In this document: positions 36,430 to 49,150 of the stretch, piece after piece
How the letters are laid out: every line of letters starts with the position of its first letter
Numbering within the stretch: the first letter of the stretch is position 1
NCBI GenBank assembly: GCA_014529385.2
Contig: CM043950.1
Coordinates: forward strand, 67,916,435-67,980,434
Direction of reading: 5' to 3'
Source: Adiantum capillus-veneris
Taxonomy: Eukaryota; Streptophyta; Polypodiopsida; Polypodiales; Pteridaceae
Length of the DNA stretch: 64,000 nt
The notes under the pieces: generated by a model
Database searches by the model: none
The model's input: the letters and a program-made list of their open reading frames with translations, nothing else
What the model was told of the DNA's origin: nothing
Position numbers and translations under genes: made by a program

Positions 36430-37920
36430 TTTATTTATTTTTTAGATTAATGACAATAGCCGATTATAACGGATTTTTATAGGGTTGGGTGGATAGGTTA
36501 AAACAGGATAAACAAAGAGACATTAACACTAGAATGGTAATAGGACACTTTTATGTCCTTGGACACTTTTGTGTCCTGTAAAGTGACCATTTTTCTTGAA
36601 TTATTTGAAGACTATGAAAATGAATTCTAGGTGCTATATATCCACAAAGTTGTCTTATGAGTTAAAAAAAACTTGACATTTTTTTTGGAATATCGATCTC
36701 TCCATTAACTTTACTCTTGCACAACATTTTTGAACCTAAACCGTGTGAAAAAATGGGTCCTGTTTTTGGCTTTTTCTCAAATTTTTGCAACTATACCACT
36801 CTAAACTTCAGGTTTGTGAGGTTTAGATTGCTAGAGGATAAGCCTTCATAGTTATCAACATGTTTTGATGCTTTTAGAGAGAACTAAGTGTTAAAATTAA
36901 AAGTTATAATCCTGTTTTTTTGGCCAAAATTATCACTTTCATGATTTCTTTGGTGACTTTCTTGATACCCAATTTCATTTTTTATTGTGTAAGTGGCATG
37001 TATAACATAAAGCTAATCTTCCTTGAGTTTTGGGGGACCTAATACACTATATAGCATAGTATGAGATGATGGTTGAGTTTTTTGATTGCTGAAGAATATG
37101 AAACATTTTAGTGTAGCAAGTATAGCTTTCTCAATATTGCTAGTTTCTTAGTCCAATTGTGTGTATTTTGTAGGTATTAACCATATCTAATCATAAACTA
37201 CAAATTTGGCTAGATATTGAGTAGTTTCTTTGAGATTCTAGAGGTCATAATGCTAAACCCTCTGTTGTCATGTTTGCTGTATTTAGCACTTCATCATTGT
37301 CCCCAAGGTTCCACTTAGTATGATCCATTATTCTTTTGACATGCTCCATGGATTCTTCTGAATCCAATGGCTCAAAGGGAACTAATAAAACATGTATATA
37401 GTATCATTATTGAGCGTGACTATATAAACTTTGATGATAGGTCCACAGAATGGCAAAAATACAACTTTTTTGTACCTAATTCTTTTGCCCCCAAAAAAAA
37501 TATTGAGGCAAAAGAAACCATATGTTTTGATCACCTACCCATTGAAGTTAATGGGGCATTTTATCTCATGTCCTACAAAAATCCCCACTCTTATTTATAT
37601 GCAATCAATCATAAGAAATGGCTGTTTTGGGCAGAATGCACTAGTCCATCAACTTTGGAGGCTTGTTGTGATCAAGAGATGAGAAATTTTACAAGTTTCT
37701 CATTTTTTCCATAAGTAGTAGCCCTTGTACTATAAGCTCATGAAAGGATTTTTCAAAATGAGTGGATCTACTATGGTTTTGGAATTTTTTCCCAAAACCC
37801 TGAAAGGACACTTTTATGTCCTCTTAGGTTACCAGTCTAGTGTTAAAGGAATGGTGGTAATCCAATATGGGGAGAATGATAGGGTTTGGGGAATTAAGGA
37901 TTTCTCCTAGTACTGTCGCA
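36430..37920. other. AT-rich leader or inserted sequence, function unknown
   Basis: Lies between gag and the upstream leader frame of the gypsy element. On the plus strand, 37,367-37,714 is open for 115 codons (MAQRELIKHVYSII... with IEVNGAFYLMSYKNPHSYLY), which I do not recognise. TTTTATGTCCT recurs at about 36,549, 37,810 and elsewhere. An older insertion is possible. Confidence 0.35.
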
Positions 37921-38055
37921 CCAAATAGGTATACGATCTTCTGTTGGTAGAAGACTTTCCTATCTACATAGATATTCACATGCATATGCTGCAAGAATCT
38001 GAATGGGAATGCTGTCGGCCCGTTTTCCATCATGCAGAGAGGGTGGAGTACTTAC

Positions 38056-38586
38056 TTATACTCTTACCGTGCCAGTGTTGATGAGTCCGCACATCCACAG
38101 GAGGTTGTCGCCTTTCATGGGCTCTACCTTTCCTTCATTGCAGAGCACATACGGGGTGATAGCGACATGTCTAACCACTCCGAGCCTCTTGGATCGTAGC
38201 AACTGTAGATAATTTCCATAGTCGGTGTGTTGCATGAATTCCACTCCGTTTAGCTGCAAGTCGTCTCCAGCCCACTGGGTTTCACCCGTGGTGAAGAGCT
38301 TCTTCAAGATAAGTTGTACAGGGAGAGGAGGAAGACCCTATACCCGTCTTCCAAAACAATGAGAGCAGTAGCCGAACCACTCTTCCTTAGGACATGGGAA
38401 TATTCTTACCACTTCTTCTTCAGGATTGTCGAAGTGGACTAGTAGTACTCGCATGCGTCGTGTGAATCGATAGATGACCTTCCGTCGCTTAGCTTCGGAT
38501 GACTTTCTTTTTGGCAAGCTGGGTACAACCCGGCTCTCTGAGCTTGAAGCACTTGCTTGGCCAGATGCTTCTCCCTTCGGAGTCAT
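38056..38586 (-). pseudogene. Leader-region protein frame upstream of gypsy gag
   Basis: A single frame of about 176 codons with one TAG (at about 38,339). It starts MTPKGEASGQASASSSES and has a basic segment (KRKSSEAKRRKVIYRFTRRMR) and a second half with YGNYLQLLRSKRLGVVRHVAI. A further piece at 37,824-38,033 is in another frame. There is no known domain. Plant gypsy elements sometimes carry such an extra frame; here its nature is unknown. Confidence 0.4.
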
Positions 38587-39064
38587 GTGTTTCTAGACTG
38601 GCTTATCTTTTCCTTACCTTTGGCTCGAGCAGCCCCTTTAAGAAATTTTGGAGTAAAGGTTATAACTTTGACTGCAGTTTCTTTAGGGAAGAGAGGCCTC
38701 ACCATTTTCTTTCCTTCTTTGATGTGGATGACTTCTTCGCGATGATGTAGACGATTTCAGCCCCTTTGCTGCCTTTGTTGCTGGCACTCATTGACAGTGT
38801 GTTTTGGTTGACAACAGTGATGGCACTTCATAGACCTCCCACTCGATGCTCTCAACTTGTGGTTAGAATGAGTAACACGAGATGGAGAATTTACCTCTTG
38901 AATACTGATGACACTAGAGCCTGGCAGTAGTACTTCAATGAAGGTGGCTAGTGCCTCCTTAGTCTCCTCTTCTTCTGTCCTCCAATTAGAAAATTCTTTT
39001 AGCCATTCGTCCTTGATTGATGGCGTGCGTCACTTTCAGCATTGTAAACTGAAGGTTTCTTAGA

Positions 39065-39089
39065 AGCCCTCCTCCGTGGGGGCACCAAA
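39065..39089 (-). other. Gypsy primer-binding site
   Basis: On the minus strand the LTR end ...CTCCCGTCA is followed by TTTGGTGCCCCCACGGAGG, with the TGG expected from a tRNA 3' end. The tRNA is not assigned. Confidence 0.6.
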
Positions 39090-39278
39090 TGACGGGAGCA
39101 AAGAGACACCCGAACCCCAACGGCCTCTAAAACACCGGGGACCGATGGAACGCCTTGAGTCGGTCACGGTAAAGTGAACAGGGGGGGCACCACCTAGTTT
39201 TGAGCGGCTAGGACACAAACCACGGTGATGTGAACACCGCAAAATTACACACACACACACACACACACAGAGGGAGAT

Positions 39279-39353
<75 letters not shown>

Positions 39354-39900
39354 ACAAATGATGAAAACCCTCGGGGGTGTTAGGGAGAATTATTTATGTA
39401 GTATTTACAATGACCTTCCTTCCGGCGAGGTGGCACACCGTGGTGATAGAGAGGTAGGGAGAAGAGATGGTGAAACTACTTGGTGCGTTCTCTAAAGACG
39501 ATTCAATGATTGTGAAACTTGCTACCAAGAAACGTGTATGCGTTTGTGCATCGACCATTGGAGTCGAGAGGTGCACGTAGCTCCCTTCACATGGTGCAAT
39601 TCCCAAAGAAAACCATCACACAAATCATCTCCCCGTGATGTCAATAGTGTCAATTCTTCCCACTAAAACTCTACCAAGTGCTGACCTCTCATGAACTGCC
39701 CCTGCCCGATAGTGCCCTTTTATAGGTGTTGGATGATTGGATTAGGGTAATCCCTGTTTGATTAGGGTAAGCTAATCAGGGAGACAAAGCAAGGCGGTGG
39801 GCCCGGTGTGGTTGACCCTTGCTTTGTCTTGGGAGTTATTTAAAATGAAAACCTCTAGGTGGGCCTTTGTGACCATCACCTAGAGAGAGGGAATTTACAA
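39090..39900 (-). repeat. Gypsy 5' LTR, minus orientation
   Basis: Carries the same (CA)n-(GA)n block as 26,546-27,119. On the minus strand a TATA box (CTATAAAAGGGC, 39,714-39,725) marks the promoter. The outer boundary near 39,900 is approximate because the matching end of the other LTR was lost. Confidence 0.75.
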
Positions 39901-40149
39901 ATTGGCAATTTTACAAGGCTTGGGTGAAAACCGAAAAAATGATGATGATAACCTACGGTTTACTAAAATGGTGTTGTGGTTGCATGATGCCGGCGAATGG
40001 GGTGTTGCCAGTGCATCGGTATAGCACGTACGTCTTTTCGGGGTTGACCAGGGCATGCCTTCGACGCCTTTGTTCTTTTTGTTGTCGGTGTCGCGCGCTT
40101 TGGGTCACTTTCTTCTGTGGATGGTGTCGATGCTGATGGATCTTCTGTA

Positions 40150-41215
<1,066 letters not shown>

Positions 41216-41579
41216 GCCTGTCGAAGGGTGTGATAGAAGCACCAATGCACCTACCGGGCCGGGTGATGCAGCGGTAGAGTAGGACAGAGAGAGAATATTG
41301 GTGGAGCCAGGTAATAGGAGAGAGTGGGGTTCGTCTCCTAACGATAATGGAGAGATGTGTGGCCAAACTGGCGGCACCCTGCTAGTGGTTAACCTTAGAG
41401 GGGAGGGGGTATGGTGAATGGTAAGAGCTTATTTTTTGTTTTTTTTCTCTCTTTTTTTGGTAACAAACCTTCCCTTCCTTAAGGTGTGGTTCTCATGGTC
41501 ACGGTTTCGAAAGCCAACCATCACCGCCATAGCCTTGAGCTTGCGGGGCTCCAAGGGGAGCCTCACTCCTTTGCGTTAC

Positions 41580-42560
41580 CTCATGTGGTGCATGCTCTAG
41601 GATATAGAGCCTTATCTCTAAGGCTATCACAATGCATGTGGGTTTTGTCTCTATACCAAGTGGCATGTGCTCCTTGAGTGACCCTTAAAAAACTCCCCCT
41701 AAAAATTCACAAACTCCCTTTTTTTGCCCCCAAGTTTCATCAGCTAGCATTCTTTGCTTGGTGATCCAATTGTGAGGCCGTAATTTTTTTCCAAAATCTC
41801 TGTTTTCTTGCTTCAATTTACACAAGCCTCCAAAATCCAATCATGCAAATCCAAGAACGCAAATCCAAGCCGCCTAAATTGGCAAAAAATATATGGTGCC
41901 TTCTCCCAATCTAGTGCTCCAAACTTCAACTTGACGGTAGCTCGTTGCCTAGGACTTTGATTGGGGAACGGTGGACTCTTGTTACCTCCACATGATGTGT
42001 AATATCTTTGGGCAATTTGGCAGGACTCAATCACCTCCAGATGGCATGCTTACCAATGCAGTCCAATTGGCCTATAACTCTCCCCTCGGCAAACATTCAA
42101 GTGGCCATAACTTTCTCTATAGAGCTTCGGTTGACTATCCGAGAAGAGTGGCATGCCTCCCAACTTGATCTCTTCAATCTTTTCTGCTCTATCTATCCCT
42201 GACCATCTATCTCTCTCTACCCTACCCATCAAGAATCTACAAAACCTTCTAGATTTGACATGCTCTATCCTTCACACTGTGGCTCCATTTGAGAAGATGT
42301 TTGGACTAGCTTCTAAAGAAATTTAAACACGACATTCCGGGGCACTAGTATAGCATTTTGGACATTTGGACCTATCATTCCAATTAGAATTATTTTGGAG
42401 ATCCTTTGGCCTCAGAAACCACATTACACGTACATTTCATTTGCACCTTGCCTATATAGGCCTTACATACCAACATTAGCATTTGGTCCCACACCTATAG
42501 GCGCCCATAGCCTTGCATAACATGCTTACTAGCTTGAACAAACTTTGTTTGCACCATGAA
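41580..42560 (+). repeat. Dispersed repeat, copy of 3,830-4,850
   Basis: Same block order as the copy at 3,830. No coding function is visible. Confidence 0.55.
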
Positions 42561-43180
42561 TGCCCAACCTCTCTTGTTGAACATTTTTGTTCAACCAAAA
42601 TCATATTTACAGAACTTCAAAAGATGTCACACCATATTGACAATAAAAGCACTTCACATGATCATAACCATAAATACAAGCTACGTACAAAAGTTTCATC
42701 TTCTCCAAATATTGCACACCTTAGGTGGGCTGTCCACACCCTTTGGCTACTATCTAATGCACCTCAGGCCCTAAATTACTTTCAACATCTGTCTTGAGAC
42801 ACACCCAGTTCACTCTGTGCCTAAGAAGCTTCCCATTTGCTCTCACTAATTGATAATTTCCATTTGGATAAGCCCTTTGTACTTTGTATGCAACTCTCCA
42901 TTTTTCTTGAACTTCTTTTGGAATGTGAAATTGAGGTAGCTCTCATACTTCATTAGTACATCCCTTTCTTGTATACCCTTGCCACGTAGACTTTGGTTAG
43001 CCTTTGCAACCGGCTTCTCCCATTGCTTCACATAATAATCTATTGTTCCCTCCCTATTCATCTACAAGGCTTCAAGACTAGCAATCCAATCTTGTAAAAC
43101 CCCCTATTGGGTGGCATTGACGTGCCACATACCTTTCAAAGCACTCAGCTACACATGTACTGGCAACAATACCTCCTTTT

Positions 43181-44720
43181 GAGTCTTTACCTCATGTGGC
43201 TTGGGATTGAGCGCAAGATCTTCTTGAGACAAAGACATTTGCAATACTCTTTCTAGCTGAGCATTCAATCTATAGCTCATGAGGCTCGTAATTAAGTTTA
43301 AGCCTCATGACTTGGAGGCTAAATTTTCAAGCCTCACTAGCACTCTAGTATGACTAGTTCTAGTTGAGCATTTAGTCTCGAGCTTCAGGTATTGAGCTTA
43401 AGTTTGAACCTAATGACTTGGACACCCAATTTTCAATCCGCATGAGCACTCTAGTAGAGATCTTTCTACCTAGAAACTATCTGGAAGAGTTTGTATCTCA
43501 CAAGGCTTGAATTGAGTCTTCACCTCATGTGGCTTGAGATTAACCTCAAGAGCTTCTTGAGACAAAGACACTTGCAATACTCTTTCTAGTTGAACATTTT
43601 GTCTATAGTTCCCAAGGCTCAAACTTAAGTTCAAGCCTCATGACCTGGATGTTTAGTTTTCAAGCCTCGTGAGCACTCTAGTATGATTCATTCTAGTTGA
43701 GCATTCACTCTCTAGCTCTGGGGCTTGCACTTAAGTTCAAGCCTCATTACTTGGAAACTCAATTTTCAATTCTTGTGGACACTCTAGTAGAGCTCTTTTC
43801 ACCTAAAAAGTATCTGGATGAGTTTGTATTCCACAAGGATTGAATTGAGTCTTTACCTCATGTGGCCTAAACTTATATTTGAGTCTCATGACCTAAAGAC
43901 TCTATTTTTAAGCATCATGGATGATCTAGTATGACTCTTCCAAGATGAAACATATCTCAGTCTCTAGCTCATGAGGCTCAAACTTAAGATTGAACCTCAT
44001 GATTAGGAGACTCGCTTTTCAAGCCTCATGAGCATTCTAGTCAGCAAACTCTTTCTAGCTATGAATCATCTACAAAGTGTGGATCGTGGTAAGTTCAAGA
44101 GCCTCATGATCTAGGGATTTTTGCAAAACTCAATCAAGTTAAAATCCATTTTCAAAAGTCTCTAGGTCATGAGGCTCTTGACCCTCATGACCTAGAGACT
44201 CAATTATTAATCCTAATGAGAGGAATCTTTCTATTTAGAAACTATCTGCAAGAATATCTTTAGCACTAAGTGGAGAGCCTCATTAGCTAGAGACTCTTGG
44301 AGGATTCTTTCTACTTGAAATCCATCTTTTAAAGTCTCTACATTATAAGAATCTTGACTCTTGAGCCTCATGACCTAGAGACTTGATATTCAAGCCTCAT
44401 GAGCACTTTGGTAGGCTCTTGACTCTTGAGCCTCACGACTCCCTAGAGACTCAATATTCAAGCTTCATGAGCACTCTAGTAGGACTCCTTCTCACTTGAA
44501 ATCATCTACAAAAGTCTCTTATACTTTGTTGAGGATTAAACTTAAGTTCAAGCCTCATGAGTTAGAGACTCTGGCAAAACTCTTTCTGATTGATAGCAAT
44601 CTTCATAAGTCCTCATGAGTGCTCTAGCAGGACTCTTTCTAGATAGAAACCATTATCAAAAGTCTCTACCTCACCAAGATCAAATTTATGTGATCCTCAT
44701 CACCTAGAGACTCGTGAATC
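43181..44720. repeat. Tandem repeat with 333-bp period, then degenerate
   Basis: The segment GAGTCTT(T/C)ACCTCATGTGGC starts at 43,181, 43,514 and 43,847, exactly 333 bp apart. Each unit contains smaller related blocks (AAGCCTCATGA..., GCACTCTAGTA..., CTCTTTCTAG.T). After about 43,900 the period decays, but the small blocks continue to about 44,720. Confidence 0.9.
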
Positions 44721-45190
44721 TAGCTCCAAGCTTGGTAATTTTTGCTTCATTTCGGTCTGTAGGTTGATAAATTTGGCATATGACGGTATGGTGAAGTTAT
44801 TTTAACGTGTTGATAAGCTTGATATTTGATGCTATTGAAGATATATTTTTTATGTCTCCTCCAAACTTTTGATATCTCTCTTTGAAGGGACTTAATTTAT
44901 TTTGTGATGAGCACTAAACACTAGCAAGTGGATGGAGATTTTTTGGAATCACAATATGTGAAACATGTTAGAATCAATTTCTTCTCTAGGAATGCAAGGT
45001 GATGCTAGAATACAAGACGTACTATTCAAAATTGACAATTCAAGAAAGCCAAAAAATAGAAATAACTTATTACTAGGGCTACATATTTAGCTCCTTGATT
45101 ATGAATTGCATACATAACTAAGGGTACTTGTTAATATCTTTTTGTTCTTCATTTGTTATCTTGGTGTTTTTAAACACCATCTTCATTTGA
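44720..45190. other. AT-rich, no gene seen
   Basis: No domain or repeat relation found by eye. Confidence 0.4.
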
Positions 45191-45716
45191 GACATTAGGA
45201 GATTTCGGAGGTCTTTTGGAGGGCCTTTTAGAAGAGAGAGGAAAAAGCGCTCCTCCAATGAAAGAAGAGCTTACGTTACGTAGAAAAATAGATTGATAGT
45301 AAGAAAAATATAAAAAAGGTGTCAGTGGTCCTTGAAAATGGGCGCCTTTTCATTCAATGCGAATATCTTTTTCATGAGGTAGGCGACGCTCATTTAATAT
45401 GGCTTTCGTCATCATTGAAATTTTTAAAAAATCACAAAACTGTTAATTGGTGTTGTAATTTGAAGCTTTTGACACTGTCAATGCATTTGGAACGCCCAAA
45501 AACCTAAAAAATGCCTATCTATTTGCCTCAATCTGACACCCGGAGAGGGAGAAATCGCCAAAAAAACCCCTAAAAAGGGGATTTTGGATCATGGTGAGCG
45601 AGGACCGTCTGGATAATTCTAGATGACCCTCTACGTGCCCTGATCCAACTTTTTTATTTTTTGCCTCACGGCGCGTGGAGGGCCATATGGAATTTTCCAG
45701 ATAGCCCCCCATGTGT

Positions 45717-47995
45717 TGTCGTGCAGCTCCACTGCCATGATGCGAAAAAGAGAAGAGAAAAGCAAGCTAAGCTTCTTTGAAGCCTACACATTAAGTGAGT
45801 AGTGATCAAGGCTTAATAACAGGCCAAGCTTAATGATTAATGTATGCTAGATGCGGCTTAGAAGGGCCAACAGATGCCTCAATGATGCAAAAAATGAGCT
45901 TGCTTGCAGTGACCACATATGAGAGATTATGATCTAGAACTGTAGTGCTTGAAGTGCTCTACAGGCGTGTCTTTACGGCTCGTCGATTGGAGCCACGGTG
46001 AAGAAGTTATGGCACTTTGAAGTTTAAGTCGATTACAGATCCGTACCGGATTGGGAAACTGAAACTGAGGTGACAGAATTGAAATGAATGCACGGGCCTG
46101 AAGTGCTCACTCTGTGGAGCGTGTCGGTATTTTCAGATCAGCGATCGGAGTTACGGTTGCCAAGATATAGGCCGTTAAAGATTCACCGGGGGTTGGCTCC
46201 GTACCAGTTGGGTCCGCTCGATCGGAGTGCCATCTGAGATTTTTATAGCCTCAGTAGGGTTTGTATGCATTTCATGAAGTTTGAGAAGTCTAAAGGGATT
46301 TACAGCTTGGCAGGCAGAGTCCAGTGTCTGTTGTCGGCACTGCTGAGCTAGGTAATTTTGGTATTACTCGAGAAGTCGGTATTGACAATAAAATTCACGA
46401 TGATAATGTTAGTTGAGGACTGCTTCTGCAGGAGGTTGTCATGCTTGGCATTGCCCTTGTTAGTATGTATACCAAATTGGGTGTACGGAGGTTGTACAGC
46501 TTGGCATTCCTTGGCCGATGTGTATACTAAATGTGATGCTGTTTTACGAAAGCACAAAAAGTGCTTAAAGAGCTTCGTGTTCGGAATGTGGCCTCTTGGA
46601 ATGCATTGATTGCGGGATTTACCCCAAGGTGAGAGAATCTCTGATGAGATTGTTGCCAGGGGTTGCTCAAGAGAGATATTATGCTTGGCGATGCTACGGT
46701 CAAAATGTATGCCAAATGTGATTCCCTTGCAAGTGTCTTGGCCGCCCATTTAAAAGTGTCCGCCCACTTGCTGACCGAAAAGGGAGGCAACCCTATTTTC
46801 TTAAAAAGAAAGTGTGAACAAAGGGAATAGGAGGAAAATGGCGCAAGCATGGCGAGAGACAGAACGCTGTCCAGGGAGGAGGTTGCAGCGGCTTGTAGAA
46901 CGCGCAAAATCCGGTGAGCTTGAACCGAGATCTCGTCGGCATGTCGAGCCGACCCTTTTCGATAGCAGCTACATCAAATTCCGTGTTGGTCAATGTCTGT
47001 GGTACCACGTCACTAAGCCAACTTCCCATGCCACGTCAGTCACGGCGCCGTGACTGCGTGGTGGGGGGCAATTTTTTTGAAGAGTTTTTTTTAGGGCAGC
47101 ACGAGAGATATAAGGGAGTTCTTTTTTTGTGACTGAAATGAGCAGGAGGAAAGTGCTTAGGTTGGCAAGCAGGATGACGAAGAGAAAAGCCGGATGGCAA
47201 GAACGGGTCTCTCTCTCTCTCGTAAGCAAGAGAGGCTCGATCTCTCTCTCTCTCTCTCTCTGTCTTGTCCTCGTACAAGCAAGACGCTCTTTCTCTCGTG
47301 CTTGAGAGAGCAAAGAGCCCAAGAAAGCAAAGCATCCAGGAGGAAGACAAGATCACCAAGCTATCTCTCTCTCGTACTTGGTTAGTAAAGGAAAGGAAAC
47401 AATCTCTCTCTCCCTCTCAAACTCGAACTAGAAGCTTGAGCAAGCCGAGCATAAAGGAAAATTGGGAAGTCTAGAGCACGACAAGGCGAGCAGAACCAAG
47501 AAGCAAGCATAAGCTTTGAGCGTACATAAGCCGAGATTGAGCAAGTATAAGACAAGGGAGCAGAAGCAAAGGGATTCAATTTGAAAAGGGATCGAGCTTC
47601 GGGAGTCGAGGCAGTGCATGCAAGCTGCATATCATTTCTGAAGCCTGAAGATTGAGACAATGAGTCGAGATAAAGTTTACAGAAGTTACTTCACCGTCAT
47701 CAGCTAATGTTTGATTAATCATTTTGTTAAGCCCGGTGTCGTTAATGACCCAGTTAATTCTGTAAAGCGGGAGCTTAAACTCCTAGTTAGCAGATGATCC
47801 AAGTGACGGTGCTATTAACAACCCGCCTTGGCTAAAGATTAAGTTGTATTCAAACATATTAATCGATTATTTGATGATTACGGCGATTGCCAGAGTCAGT
47901 TGCATCAATTGTTCTTGCTCTCTCTCTTTCTCACCTCCCACAGCTAGAGGCCCAACGTCTACCCAGATCACGTAGCGAACACATATCCCCCGACA
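45717..47995 (+). mobile_element. Solo long LTR, copy 3
   Basis: A 2,279-bp copy of the long LTR, TGTCGTGCAGCTCC to CCCCGACA, complete at both ends but more diverged than copies 1 and 2. No internal region is attached, so it probably arose by LTR-LTR recombination. Flanks TGTGT and GTGCT do not give a clean target duplication. Confidence 0.85.
46430..46745 (+). pseudogene. PPR-gene fragment inside solo LTR
   Basis: Frames read VVMLGIALVSMYTKLG (about 46,437-46,484), ADVYTKCDAVLRKH (46,512-46,555), RVRNVASWNALIAGF (46,578-46,620) and GDATVKMYAKCDSL (about 46,690-46,730). These are successive pieces of at least two PPR repeats, better preserved here than in LTR copies 1 and 2. The source gene is not in the window. 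Confidence 0.7.
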
Positions 47996-48413
47996 GTGCT
48001 GTGAGGCAAAATCTCCTTTTTAGGGGTATTTTGACAGTTTCTCCCTCTCTGGTTGTCAGATTGAGGCAAATAGATAGACATTTTTTAAGTTTTTGGTCAT
48101 TTTTGATGCATTGGCGGTATCAAAAACTTTAAATTATAACCCAATTGATAAATTTGTGATTTTTTTAATTTCAATGACGACGAAAGCTATATTGAATGAG
48201 CATTGTGTACTTCATGAAAACGACACACATATATATGATGAAAAAGTGACCATTTTCAAGGATTTTAGAAAATTTAGGTTCACTTTTCAGAGTGTTCTGT
48301 TGTCCTTTTGGACATAGGCAACAAGTGCAAGTATATTTTAAGAACATTTTCTAGACAGAGAAATAGAATTTCTCAGAAGGCCCTCCAAATGAACTCCGAA
48401 ATCCCCTAATGTC

Positions 48414-49150
48414 CCCTCAACATCAAATTGCTTTAGTAGGGCTTGTGAACAAGTCCACTTTTCCTTCTTATTTGTTATCCCAATTTTGACGTTCCTTTTG
48501 GCTCCATTGGTCTCTCTTTAAAATGTCTTGAATTTGCAAACAAAATCTTGTTTTGAGTGGTGCAATATTTGATGGAAGTGCTATTCATTAAAGCATTGTT
48601 CTTACATATCAGCAATGTTAAAGTCATGCTTTCAATTTTGTCACATTATAACACAAAGCAATCTAGCTATGTGTTGAGGCTATGGAAATGTGTTAAGGCT
48701 AAGTTTATGATACCAACCTCTAGTCACATAGAATTTCCTTGAACTCAGTTTGAGCTTCATGTGCACATGCTAGTTTAGGTGAGGCATGGGAAGCTTGAAC
48801 TTAAGCTCAATCCTCATCTTAGTATCCTATAGAGAAACAACAAGGGAGGCTTGAACTTATGTTTGAGCCTCACATCCTTCTGACAGTGCCTTAAACTAAG
48901 TCTAAGCATGTCCACTTGCTAGTTCAGGTGAGGCTCAAACATAACTTCAATCATCTTCTTAATATCCCACTAAACCACAACAAGTGACTTCGTGCCCCAT
49001 TTTTATGTGCTAGTGTCTCATTTTTATATGGCACAAAGGGTCCCCACAAACAACCACAAGGTGAAACATAGCAAAAAATAATTAAATTTTGAGTCTCATT
49101 TTAAAAAATGGGACTTGAATAATTCCCAAAATTCCTAAATATGTGTTATG
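48414..49150. other. No gene; short match to the 43-44 kb repeat
   Basis: 48,770-48,950 contains GAGGCTTGAACTTA and CAATCCTCAT blocks in inverted orientation to the 333-bp repeat family. Nothing else is recognised. Confidence 0.4.

Larger units (their letters stand above)
33774..39089 (-). mobile_element. Ty3/gypsy element internal region, minus strand
   Basis: The order from high to low coordinates is PBS (39,065-39,089), leader frame, gag, protease, RT. It is cut at 33,774 inside RT, so the rest of RT, RNase H, integrase and part of the 3' LTR are missing where the nested element's truncated LTR adjoins. The 5' LTR is at 39,090 upwards; the 3' LTR fragment is at 26,546-27,119. Confidence 0.85.
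45191..48413. mobile_element. Long-terminal-inverted-repeat element split by a solo LTR
   Basis: The left arm (45,191-45,675) and the right arm (47,996-48,413, inverted) match over several blocks: GACATTAGG.GATTTCGGAG, TTTGGAGGGCCTT, CTATCTATTTGCCTCAATCT followed by GACA, GAGAGGGAGAAA, and TTTTGCCTCAC. Arms of about 400 bp with a tiny middle resemble MULE-type or foldback elements. A relic of the same arm is at 55,673-55,770. No transposase is present and no target duplication could be made out. Confidence 0.75.

Noticed and set aside
43181-44720. CRISPR-like array
   Set aside because: Period of 333 bp with no short identical repeats separated by unique spacers; a plant tandem repeat.
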